Shown here piece after piece: positions 43,065 through 50,674 of a stretch of 64,000 nt of DNA. The DNA is taken from the NCBI RefSeq assembly GCF_003850345.1, contig NZ_CP027707.1:5766001-5830000 (forward strand), in the 5' to 3' direction. This DNA is from Pseudomonas chlororaphis subsp. piscium (GTDB lineage Bacteria > Pseudomonadota > Gammaproteobacteria > Pseudomonadales > Pseudomonadaceae). A model generated the notes under the pieces. It made no database searches. It was not told the DNA's origin and saw only the letters and a list, made by a program, of their open reading frames with translations. The position numbers and the translations under genes were made by a program. How positions within the stretch are numbered: position 1 is the first letter of the stretch; every line of letters begins with the position of its first letter.

Positions 43065-44246
43065 TTACTCCAGTGCCGCGGCCGGGCCGAAGAACTCGTA
43101 GCGGCTTTGTTCTTCCGGTACGCCCAGGGCCTTGAGGTGGCGCTTGATCGCCGCCATGAAGGCTTTCGGGCCGAGGAAGTAGGCGTCCAGGTCACGCTCC
43201 TGCGGCAACCATTCGGCCAGTTGCTCCTGGCTCAGCAGGCCGACCTTGTCCGCCACCGGGCTGACACCGTCGTCTTCGGCATAGCAGTAGAAGCGCTTGA
43301 GTTGCGGATGACGCGCGGCCAGGCCATCGACCCAATCGCGGAACGCATGCACCCCACCATTGCGCGCGCAGTGGATAAAGTGCACCGGACGCTGGCTGGC
43401 CAATGCGGCTTCAAGCATCGGCAAGGTCGGAGTGATACCGACGCCACCGCTGATCAGCACCAGCGGCTTCTCGCTGTCCGCCAGGGTGAATTCGCCCGCC
43501 GGCGGGAACAGCTGGATGCTGGCGCCAACCTGCATCTGGTCGTGCAAATAGTTGGAAGCGCGGCCACCGGCTTCGCGCTTGACGCTGATGCGGTACTGGC
43601 CGGCGTCGGACAGGGCCGACAGCGAGTAGTTGCGGCGGATTTCCTCGCCATCGAGGAACAGTTGCATGCCGATGTACTGACCCGGCTCGGCGGCGAGAAT
43701 CGGGCCGTTATCCACAGGTTCGAAATAGAACGAGGTAATTTCCGCGCTCTCCTGCTCCCGGCGGACCAGCTTGAATTCCCGCGCGCCGCGCCAGCCGCCC
43801 GGGGCCTGGGCCTTCTGGTCGTAGATCGCGCCTTCGGCACCGATCAGGATGTCCGCCAGCTGGTTATAGGCCGCGCCCCAGGCGCTCATCACCGCCGGCG
43901 TGGCGATCTCTTCGCCCAGCACTTCGGAGATGGCGCGCAGCAGGCAGCTGCCGACGATCGGGTAATGCTCCGGCAGGATCTGCAGGGCTACGTGCTTGTT
44001 GATGATCTTCGCCACCAGGTCGCCCAACTGGTCGAGCTGGTCGATGTGCCGGGCGTACATCAATACGCCGTTGGCCAGGGCCCGTGGCTGGTCGCCGCTG
44101 GCCTGGTGCGCCTGGTTGAACAGCGGACGCACTTGCGGATACTCGGAGAGCATCATCCGGTAGAAGTGGGTGATCAGGGCTTCGCCACCGCTTTCCAGCA
44201 GCGGCACGGTGGATTTGATGATGGCACGATCTTCGACGCTAAGCAT
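43065..44246 (-). CDS. hmp: flavohaemoglobin, nitric oxide dioxygenase
   Basis: 393 residues. The N-terminal globin (MLSVEDRAIIKSTVPLLESGGEAL, split by wording; proximal-His region LANGVLMYARHIDQLDQLG) is followed by FAD (IRRNYSLSALSDAGQYRISVKREAGG) and NAD(P)H domains (LVLISGGVGITPTLPMLEAAL; FLGPKAFMAAIKRHLKALGV). It converts nitric oxide to nitrate with oxygen. Divergent from norR, whose product should activate it; the spacer carries a sigma-54-like promoter and three NorR boxes. AGGAG precedes the start. Confidence 0.95.
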   Translation of the reverse strand: MLSVEDRAIIKSTVPLLESGGEALITHFYRMMLSEYPQVRPLFNQAHQASGDQPRALANGVLMYARHIDQLDQLGDLVAKIINKHVALQILPEHYPIVGSCLLRAISEVLGEEIATPAVMSAWGAAYNQLADILIGAEGAIYDQKAQAPGGWRGAREFKLVRREQESAEITSFYFEPVDNGPILAAEPGQYIGMQLFLDGEEIRRNYSLSALSDAGQYRISVKREAGGRASNYLHDQMQVGASIQLFPPAGEFTLADSEKPLVLISGGVGITPTLPMLEAALASQRPVHFIHCARNGGVHAFRDWVDGLAARHPQLKRFYCYAEDDGVSPVADKVGLLSQEQLAEWLPQERDLDAYFLGPKAFMAAIKRHLKALGVPEEQSRYEFFGPAAALE

Positions 44247-44294
44247 AGGTACTACTCCTGAGCTTTCTGACTACTTGCAGGTTGCCCTTTACCT

Positions 44295-44310
44295 ATCAGT
44301 TTCCGTGCCA
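44295..44310 (-). promoter_or_regulatory. sigma-54-like promoter for hmp
   Basis: On the minus strand TGGCACGGAAACTGAT fits the -24 element well (TGGCACG) and the -12 element only partly (CTGAT for TTGCW). It lies 49 bases before the hmp start, with NorR boxes further upstream, the expected arrangement. Confidence 0.55.
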
Positions 44311-44351
44311 AAAATAAAATCCATATAAATCAATAATTTAAAATACTTGTA

Positions 44352-44407
44352 GTCATATCGACAAAGCCGCACTTATAGTCATTAAGACCATACGGAGTCA
44401 TTATGAC
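44352..44407. promoter_or_regulatory. norR: three NorR enhancer boxes (GT-N7-AC)
   Basis: GTCATATCGAC (44352-44362), GTCATTAAGAC (44378-44388) and GTCATTATGAC (44397-44407, perfect palindrome). All share GTCAT-N4-AC. The third overlaps the norR start codon, so NorR could repress its own gene while activating hmp. Confidence 0.75.
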
Positions 44408-45956
44408 CGCAAAATCCCTGCTCACCGCCTTGTTGCCACTGGTCTCCGACCTGTCCCGCGAACTGCCCGAAGGCGAGCGCTACCGCCGCCTGCTGGAAGC
44501 CATGCGCGCCCTGCTGCCCTGCGACGCCGCCGCGCTGCTGCGCCTGGATGGCGAATGGCTGGTGCCGCTGGCGGTGGACGGCCTGAGCACCGACACCCTG
44601 GGCCGGCGTTTCAAGGTCAGCGAGCACCCGCGTTTTGCTGCCCTGCTCAGCCATCCCGGCCCTACCCGCTTCGCCAGCGACAGCGACTTGCCGGACCCTT
44701 ACGACGGCTTGGTGGATGGCCTTCATGAACACCTGGAAGTCCACGACTGCATGGGCTGCCCACTGTTTATCGACGAGCGCCCCTGGGGCCTGCTGACCCT
44801 GGATGCCCTCGACCCGCAGAGCTTCGAACCCATCGAACTGGATGCCCTGCAGGCCTTCGCCAGCCTGGCGGCGGCCACCGTCAACGCCGCCGAGCGCATC
44901 GAGCGCCTGGCCCTGCGCGCCGAAGACGAACACCAGCGCGCCGAGGTCTATCGCCAGGCCAGCGGCCAGAATCGCGAGATGATCGGCCAGAGCAAGGCCC
45001 ACAAACGCCTATTGGAGGAAATCGGCCTGGTCGGCGGCAGCGACCTGACGGTGCTGATCACCGGCGAAACCGGGGTCGGCAAGGAACTGGTGGCCCAGGC
45101 CATCCACGCCGCCTCGCCCCGAGCCGACAAGCCGCTGATCAGCCTCAACTGCGCCGCCCTGCCCGACACCCTGGTGGAAAGCGAACTGTTCGGCCACGTA
45201 CGGGGCGCCTTTACCGGCGCCACCAACGACCGTCGCGGCAAATTCGAGCTGGCCAATGGCGGCACGCTGTTTCTCGACGAAGTGGGCGAATTGTCGCTGA
45301 CCGTGCAGGCCAAGCTGCTGCGCGTGCTGCAAAGCGGCCAGCTGCAACGCCTGGGGTCGGACCAGGAACATCAGGTCGACGTGCGGCTGATCGCCGCCAC
45401 CAACCGCGACCTGGCCGAAGAAGTGCGCAGCGGTCGTTATCGCGCGGACTTCTATCACCGCCTCAGCGTCTACCCGCTGCTGGTGCCGGCCCTGCGCGAC
45501 CGCGGCCGCGATGTGTTGCTGCTCAGCGGCTACTTCCTCGAGCAGAATCGCTCGCGCATGGGCCTGGGCAGCCTGCGCCTGACCAGCGATGCCCAGGCGG
45601 CGCTGCTGGCCTATGCCTGGCCGGGCAACGTCCGTGAACTGGAACACCTGATCGGCCGCAGCGCCCTCAAGGCCCTGGGCAACTGCCGCGAACGGCCGAA
45701 GATCCTCAGCCTGAGCGCCGCCGACCTGGACCTACCAGACGCCTCGGCGCCGACCGCGCCCCAGGCGCCGGCCCCAACAGAGCTAGCAGACACTCCAAGC
45801 ATCGGCGATCTGCGCCAGGCCACCGAAAACTATCAGCGCCAACTGATCAGCACTTGTCTTGAACGCCACCAGCACAACTGGGCCAGCGCCGCCCGCGAGC
45901 TGGGCCTGGACCGCGCCAACCTGGGGCGCATGGCCAAGCGCCTGGGACTGAAATAA
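44403..45956 (+). CDS. norR: NorR, nitric-oxide-responsive sigma-54 activator
   Basis: 517 residues: an N-terminal GAF domain with the nitric-oxide-sensing non-heme iron site, a central AAA+ domain (GETGVGKELVAQAIHAASPR, GAFTGA loop in VRGAFTGATNDRRGKFELA, Walker B LFLDEVGEL) and a C-terminal Fis-type HTH (WASAARELGLDRANLGRMAKRLGLK, over two overlapping parts). The intact GAFTGA shows it can work with sigma-54. Divergent from hmp. The start codon overlaps the third NorR box. Confidence 0.95.
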   Translation: MTAKSLLTALLPLVSDLSRELPEGERYRRLLEAMRALLPCDAAALLRLDGEWLVPLAVDGLSTDTLGRRFKVSEHPRFAALLSHPGPTRFASDSDLPDPYDGLVDGLHEHLEVHDCMGCPLFIDERPWGLLTLDALDPQSFEPIELDALQAFASLAAATVNAAERIERLALRAEDEHQRAEVYRQASGQNREMIGQSKAHKRLLEEIGLVGGSDLTVLITGETGVGKELVAQAIHAASPRADKPLISLNCAALPDTLVESELFGHVRGAFTGATNDRRGKFELANGGTLFLDEVGELSLTVQAKLLRVLQSGQLQRLGSDQEHQVDVRLIAATNRDLAEEVRSGRYRADFYHRLSVYPLLVPALRDRGRDVLLLSGYFLEQNRSRMGLGSLRLTSDAQAALLAYAWPGNVRELEHLIGRSALKALGNCRERPKILSLSAADLDLPDASAPTAPQAPAPTELADTPSIGDLRQATENYQRQLISTCLERHQHNWASAARELGLDRANLGRMAKRLGLK

Positions 45957-45973
45957 ACAGCGCGAACCTTTGC

Positions 45974-45991
45974 AGGAGCGAACGTGCTCCT
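45974..45991. terminator. small hairpin after norR
   Basis: AGGAGC-GAACGT-GCTCCT, 17 bases after the norR stop; no T-run. Could also be a lone REP fragment. Confidence 0.35.
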
Positions 45992-46118
45992 ACACTGTCG
46001 CAATAGATCCGCAAACCGACAAAGCCGCTAAAGCCAGCCCTCCACGCGTCGATAACCCGTTATCGCTAGCTGTTCGCGGCCCATGGCGCGAACCACCTGT
46101 TTTCCACAGAAGGTTTTT

Positions 46119-47021
46119 ATGTCTTCCAACAAAGCCCGCGCAGATTCCCTTTCGCTTCTGCTGTTCACCTTGCGCAGCGGCAAGCTGATGGCAATCAACC
46201 TGCTCAAAGTCAGTGAAATCATCCCCTGCCCACCGCTGACCAAACTGCCGGAATCGCACCCGCATGTGAAAGGCATCGCCACCCTGCGCGGCAATTCGCT
46301 GTCGGTCATCGACCTGAGCCGGGCCATCGGCGAAAGGCCGCTGGAAGACCCGGAGGGCGGCTGCCTGATCGTCACCGACGTCAGCCGCTCCAAGCAGGGC
46401 TTGCATGTGCAGGCGGTGAGCAAGATCGTGCATTGCCTGACCACCGATATCCGCCCGCCGCCCTATGGCTCCGGCGGGGTCAAGTCCTATATCACCGGGG
46501 TCACCCAGGTCGACGGTACCCTGGTGCAAGTGCTGGACATCGAGAAAGTCATCCACGGCATCGCCCCGGCGCAGATCGAAACCGCGCCGACCGAGCTGAG
46601 CATGGAAGACGCCGAACTGCTGGGTAACGCGCGGATCCTGGTGGTCGACGACAGCCAGGTAGCCCTGCAGCAGTCGGTGCATACCCTGCGCAACCTCGGC
46701 CTGCAATGCCACACCGCGCGCAGCGCCAAGGAGGCCATCGACTGCCTGCTGGACCTGCAAGGCACCGCCCAGGAGATCAACCTGATCGTCTCGGACATCG
46801 AGATGTCGGAGATGGACGGTTACGCCCTGACCCGCACTCTGCGCGAGACCCCGGACTTCGCCCACCTCTACATCTTGCTGCATACCTCGCTGGACAGCGC
46901 CATGAACGCGGAAAAGGCCCGCCTGGCCGGCGCCAACGCGGTGCTGACCAAGTTCTCCTCGCCGGACCTGACCCGCTGCCTGATCGAAGCGGCCCGTCAC
47001 GTCGCCGCCCAGAGCGCCTGA
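46119..47021 (+). CDS. cheV: CheV-type chemotaxis coupling protein (CheW + receiver)
   Basis: 300 residues. An N-terminal CheW domain (LLLFTLRSGKLMAINLLKVSE, split: LFTLRSGKLMAINLLKV; GIATLRGNSLSVIDLSRAIG) couples chemoreceptors to CheA; a C-terminal receiver domain (ILVVDDSQVALQQ, phospho-Asp in LIVSDIEMSEMDGY, Lys in VLTKFSSPD) can be phosphorylated for adaptation. The start at 46119 follows AAGG; a 12-residue extension is possible. Followed 3 bases later by a GNAT gene, probably co-transcribed. Pseudomonas has several cheV paralogues away from the main che loci. Confidence 0.9.
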   Translation: MSSNKARADSLSLLLFTLRSGKLMAINLLKVSEIIPCPPLTKLPESHPHVKGIATLRGNSLSVIDLSRAIGERPLEDPEGGCLIVTDVSRSKQGLHVQAVSKIVHCLTTDIRPPPYGSGGVKSYITGVTQVDGTLVQVLDIEKVIHGIAPAQIETAPTELSMEDAELLGNARILVVDDSQVALQQSVHTLRNLGLQCHTARSAKEAIDCLLDLQGTAQEINLIVSDIEMSEMDGYALTRTLRETPDFAHLYILLHTSLDSAMNAEKARLAGANAVLTKFSSPDLTRCLIEAARHVAAQSA

Positions 47022-47024
47022 GCC

Positions 47025-47516
47025 ATGGCCGACAAGTACTGCCTGCTGATGCGCCGCGACCTGACCGGACAACCGGCGCCCGCCAGCTGGCCGGCCGCCT
47101 TTAGCCTCTACAGCTATCGACCGGAACTGGCCGAAGCGGTGCATGGCCTGATGCATCTTGGCTACCAGGATGGCGGCGGCCGCGTGCCGGAGCTGGACAG
47201 CTGGCGCCAACGTTTCGAAAGCGACGCCGAATACGACCCGCAATTGTGCCTGGTGGCCCAGGATGCCGAGGGCGTCGTCGGGGTGATCCAGTGCTGGACC
47301 AGTGCCTATATCAAGGATCTGGTGGTGCATCCGCGGGCCCGCGGCCAGGGACTGGGCCGGGCCTTGCTGCTGCAGGCCTTCGAGGTCTTCCGCCAGCGCC
47401 GCGAAGCCTTTGTCGACCTGCGGGTGCTGGAAGACAACCAGCGAGCTCGCGGGCTGTACGACAGCGTCGGCATGGTCGCCATCCGCCGCGAGCAGGTTCC
47501 CCACACGCCGCTGTAA
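47025..47516 (+). CDS. GNAT-family N-acetyltransferase
   Basis: 163 residues. The acetyl-CoA loop is clear (IKDLVVHPRARGQGLGRALL) and the C-terminal motif B reads FVDLRVLEDNQRARGLYDSVGM. It acetylates an amine on an unknown substrate. It is 3 bases downstream of cheV and probably translated from the same message. A REPIN follows the stop by 4 bases. Confidence 0.85.
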   Translation: MADKYCLLMRRDLTGQPAPASWPAAFSLYSYRPELAEAVHGLMHLGYQDGGGRVPELDSWRQRFESDAEYDPQLCLVAQDAEGVVGVIQCWTSAYIKDLVVHPRARGQGLGRALLLQAFEVFRQRREAFVDLRVLEDNQRARGLYDSVGMVAIRREQVPHTPL

Positions 47517-47520
47517 CGCC

Positions 47521-47636
47521 TGTAGCCGCTGCCGCAGGCTGCGATAAGGCCGAAGGCCTTCAGCGATCTTGAAACCTTGCGCCCCCTTCGGGCGCGATCG
47601 TCCGAACGCGGCCCGAGCCTGCGGCAGCGGCTATAG
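47521..47636. repeat. REPIN copy A (GTAGCCGCTGCCGCAG type)
   Basis: Starts TGTAGCCGCTGCCGCAGGCT and ends with the inverted AGCCTGCGGCAGCGGCTAT. The whole unit is nearly identical, in reverse orientation, to the one at 48899-49013. Confidence 0.88.
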
Positions 47637-47718
47637 GGATATCAGGTGGCTGCGATTTTCATCGCCCGCACCTCAGGCATACTCCCTCGCACACCCGTGA
47701 ACGAAGGAACGCCCCGCC

Positions 47719-48054
47719 ATGAAAGCCCTGTCTCTGAGCCTCGCCTGCCTGACCGCCCTTCTCGCCAGCCAGGCCCAGGCCTCCAGCCCGGACGCCTGGG
47801 TGACATTCGACAAGCAGGTGCGGGCCAGTTGCACCAAGGCCAGCCAGTTGAAGAATGTCAAAGTGCTGGGCAACGCCGCGCAGTTCGACGACCGGGTCGG
47901 CTACAGCGCCCTGCTGCTCCAGGGCCAGTACCCGCAAAAACACATGAAGGGCCAGATTGGCGTCGAACTGTGCCTGTACGACAAACAGCGCAAGAGCACC
48001 CATGTCACCGAGTGGGATTCGATTCGCCCCGCCCTCGAGGCCAAGGGCCGGTGA
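47719..48054 (+). CDS. small secreted hypothetical protein
   Basis: 111 residues with a Sec signal (MKALSLSLACLTALLASQAQA). The mature ~90 residues are basic, with two cysteines that could form a disulfide (RASCTKASQLKNVKVLG and GVELCLYDKQRKS). No family recognised. It lies between two inverted REPIN copies together with the YkgJ-type gene. Confidence 0.7.
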   Translation: MKALSLSLACLTALLASQAQASSPDAWVTFDKQVRASCTKASQLKNVKVLGNAAQFDDRVGYSALLLQGQYPQKHMKGQIGVELCLYDKQRKSTHVTEWDSIRPALEAKGR

Positions 48055-48146
48055 CTGGCGCATAACTTGCTTCGAGAGCGCTATCCAGAGGGCGATGTGA
48101 GTCATTCCGTCGCCGCTTCCGCCTTTCGACTATGGCTGCCGGCTCA

Positions 48147-48896
48147 ATGAATACTCGTTTTTCCTGCGTAGGCTGCGGCAAATGCTGCAACGATCATCAC
48201 GTTCCCCTGACCCTCGGAGAAGCCCGCCAGTGGGCGCTGGATGGCGGCCAGGTGATAGTGCTGGTGGAGGGGTTCCTGAGCAACGGCCTGGGGCTGCCGG
48301 CCCAGCAGCGTGAGCACGCCGAACGGCGCTCCTGTGTGGTGCCCAGCGGCAATGCCCAGGCCCACGTGGCGATCACCTTCGCCGCCTACAACGTCGGCCC
48401 CTGCCGGAATCTTGACGAAGACCAGCTGTGCCGGATCTATGAGCGCCGGCCGCTGGTGTGCCGCATCTACCCGATGGAAATCAACCCGCACATCCCGCTC
48501 AACCCGGCGATCAAGGAGTGCCCGCCCGAATCCTGGGAAAAAGGCCCGGAGCTGATCGTCGGCGGTGAGCTGGTGGACCTGGAACTGGCCGAACTGATCC
48601 AGCGCTCACGCCAGGCCGACCGCGACGATATCCACAGCAAACAAGCCATCTGCCAACTGCTGGGCATTCACACCACCGCGCTCAAGGGCGATGGTTTCAC
48701 TGCCTACCTGCCGGACATGGCCGCCCTCGCCGAAGCCATCGAGCGGGTCCAGGCGCAACCGCTGGCCGCGCCGGCCAGCGAGTGGCTGTTCCATGTATCC
48801 GGTGCGGACATTGCCGGGCAGGTGCAGGACGCCGGCGCCCAGGTGGTGACCGAGGCGCCGCTCACCTACGCCTTCATTTCCCTGCGTGCGGCCTGA
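48147..48896 (+). CDS. YkgJ-family cysteine-cluster protein
   Basis: 249 residues. The N-terminal FSCVGCGKCCNDHHVPLT plus later GPCRNL, DQLCRIYERRPLVCRIYP and ECPPESW make the YkgJ/CxxCxxCC cluster, predicted to bind zinc or an iron-sulfur cluster. The biochemical role is unknown. Start uncertain between 48132 and 48147; neither has a ribosome site, and I prefer 48147 (MNTRFSCVG) because family members begin close to the cysteine motif. Stands between REPIN copies. Confidence 0.8.
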   Translation: MNTRFSCVGCGKCCNDHHVPLTLGEARQWALDGGQVIVLVEGFLSNGLGLPAQQREHAERRSCVVPSGNAQAHVAITFAAYNVGPCRNLDEDQLCRIYERRPLVCRIYPMEINPHIPLNPAIKECPPESWEKGPELIVGGELVDLELAELIQRSRQADRDDIHSKQAICQLLGIHTTALKGDGFTAYLPDMAALAEAIERVQAQPLAAPASEWLFHVSGADIAGQVQDAGAQVVTEAPLTYAFISLRAA

Positions 48897-48898
48897 TC

Positions 48899-49013
48899 TG
48901 TAGCCGCTGCCGCAGGCTCGGGCCGCGTTCGGACGATCGCGCCCGAAGGGGGCGCAAGACCTCAAGATTGTCGAAGGCCTACGGCCTTATCGCAGCCTTC
49001 GGCAGCGGCTACA
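48899..49013. repeat. REPIN copy B, inverted relative to copy A
   Basis: TGTAGCCGCTGCCGCAGGCT at the left and CGGCAGCGGCTACA at the right; the reverse complement matches 47521-47636 over nearly its full length with a handful of changes. Confidence 0.88.
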
Positions 49014-49024
49014 AAGCTCGGGCT

Positions 49025-49267
49025 TCAGCGCTTGCCCATCGAGCGACGGGTGCCGGGTGGCGCCGCGCCTGGGGTCTTGGTGTGGCCGTTGGTGGCGCCG
49101 TTCTTGTACCAGGGTTGCTGGGCATTCTTGGCCTGGGCGAACTCGGACGGCTTGAACGGAAACTTGAACGGCGCGATCGCCGGTTTGCCTTCGCCAGGCG
49201 CGCTGGCGTCATCGACCTGGTCGGCGCTGGGAGCGTCGGACACAGGCGGTTGTGCTGGGGTAGTCAT
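49025..49267 (-). CDS. small disordered conserved-looking protein
   Basis: 80 residues, Pro/Ala/Ser-rich, with a basic C-terminus (KTPGAAPPGTRRSMGKR). Residues ~31-55 (APFKFPFKPSEFAQAKNAQQ, then PWYKNG) look like a conserved short motif. No function known to me. It is divergent from the efflux operon. Coding bias supports a real gene, although the evidence is modest. Confidence 0.5.
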   Translation of the reverse strand: MTTPAQPPVSDAPSADQVDDASAPGEGKPAIAPFKFPFKPSEFAQAKNAQQPWYKNGATNGHTKTPGAAPPGTRRSMGKR

Positions 49268-49504
49268 GGAAGCTCCGGGTGAAAAGCAAAGGCCGGGCCC
49301 GGGGAAGCGGGCCGCGAAGGCCGGCAGTATACCCAGGTTGCGGATCTTTGAGCTGCCGCGACCGATGGGGCAAGGGTCATAGGTCGGCCTTTGCTGACAG
49401 CGCTGTCAGGCAGGCGTCACGTTGCTGACCCGGTCGGTCGGCTATAAAGGGGCCATCGATACTGGTCATCCTCCCGTCCCACCTGCCCCCCGGCGCTGGC
49501 GTCC

Positions 49505-50674
49505 ATGCGTAATCAAAAAACAACCCTAGTGCTCGCAGGCGTGCTCGCCGTTCTCGCCGCCGGTGGCCTGTGGCACCTGCTCAAGCCGCCCAGCGCCAAA
49601 CTGGCCGCGCCAACCGCTGTGCCGGTGCGGGTGATCAGCGTCGCCCAGCGGGATGTGCCGCGGTATGTCAGTGGCATCGGCTCGGTGCTGTCGCTGCACA
49701 GCGTGGTGATCCGGCCCCAGGTGGACGGCATTCTCACCCGCTTGCTGGTCAAGGAAGGCCAACTGGTCAAGGCCGGCGACCTGCTGGCGACCATCGACGA
49801 CCGCTCGATCCGCGCCAGCCTCGACCAGGCCCGGGCGCAACTGGCGGAAAACCAGGCGCAACTGCAGGTGGCCCTGGTCAACCTCAAGCGCTACAAGCTG
49901 CTGTCGGTGGATGACGGCGTGTCCAAGCAGACCTACGACCAGCAGCAAGCACTGGTCAACCAGCTCAAGGCCAGCGCCCAGGGCAACCAGGCCGCCATCG
50001 ACGCGGCGCAGGTGCAGCTGTCCTATACCCAGATCCGCTCGCCGGTGTCCGGCCGCGTTGGCATCCGCACCGTCGACGAAGGCAACTTCCTGCGCACCAG
50101 CGATACCCAGGGCCTGTTCTCGGTGACCCAGATCGACCCGATCGCGGTGGAGTTCTCCTTGCCGCAACAGATGCTGCCGACCCTGCAGGGGCTGCTGGTC
50201 GCCGAACACCCGGCAACGGTGGACGCCTACCTGGGCGCCGATACAGACTCCGCCACAGGCGAGCACCTGGGCGAAGGCCACCTGAGCCTGATCGACAACC
50301 AGATCGACACCAACACCGGGACCATTCGCGCCAAGGCCGAATTCAGCAATCCCGGGCAAAAGCTCTGGCCCGGCCAGCTGGTGACCATCAAGATCCGGAC
50401 CGCCGTGGAAAAAGCCGCCCTGGTGGTACCGCCCAGCGTGGTGCAGCGCGGCCTGGACAAGCACTTCGTGTATCGGGTCAAGGATGACAAGGTGGAAATC
50501 GTCCCGGTGCAGATGGTCTATCAGGACAGCGGCCAGAACATCATCAAGGGCGTGCAGGCCGGCGACCTGCTGGTGAGTGACGGCCAGTCGCGGCTCAAGG
50601 CCGGCTCGCATATCGAGGTGCTCAGCGAACCGCCGCAACAGATCCAGGCGGCGAATACGGAGCCACAGCCATGA
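49505..50674 (+). CDS. RND efflux membrane fusion protein
   Basis: 389 residues. An N-terminal membrane anchor (LVLAGVLAVLAAGGLWHLL), a lipoyl-like domain (VVIRPQVDGILTRLLVKEGQ, then VKAGDLLATIDDRSIRASLDQARAQ), a helical hairpin and the beta-barrel domains (IRSPVSGRVGIRTVDEGNFL; ALVVPPSVVQRGLDKHFVY). This is the MdtA/MuxA-type periplasmic adaptor. It overlaps the permease gene by 4 bases. With the two-component system downstream it forms a four-gene unit; no outer-membrane channel gene is included. Confidence 0.93.
   Translation: MRNQKTTLVLAGVLAVLAAGGLWHLLKPPSAKLAAPTAVPVRVISVAQRDVPRYVSGIGSVLSLHSVVIRPQVDGILTRLLVKEGQLVKAGDLLATIDDRSIRASLDQARAQLAENQAQLQVALVNLKRYKLLSVDDGVSKQTYDQQQALVNQLKASAQGNQAAIDAAQVQLSYTQIRSPVSGRVGIRTVDEGNFLRTSDTQGLFSVTQIDPIAVEFSLPQQMLPTLQGLLVAEHPATVDAYLGADTDSATGEHLGEGHLSLIDNQIDTNTGTIRAKAEFSNPGQKLWPGQLVTIKIRTAVEKAALVVPPSVVQRGLDKHFVYRVKDDKVEIVPVQMVYQDSGQNIIKGVQAGDLLVSDGQSRLKAGSHIEVLSEPPQQIQAANTEPQP

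Noticed and set aside
45990..47504. 504-codon minus-strand frame opposite cheV and the GNAT gene
   Set aside because: Spans two real genes on the other strand and has only shadow-type composition.
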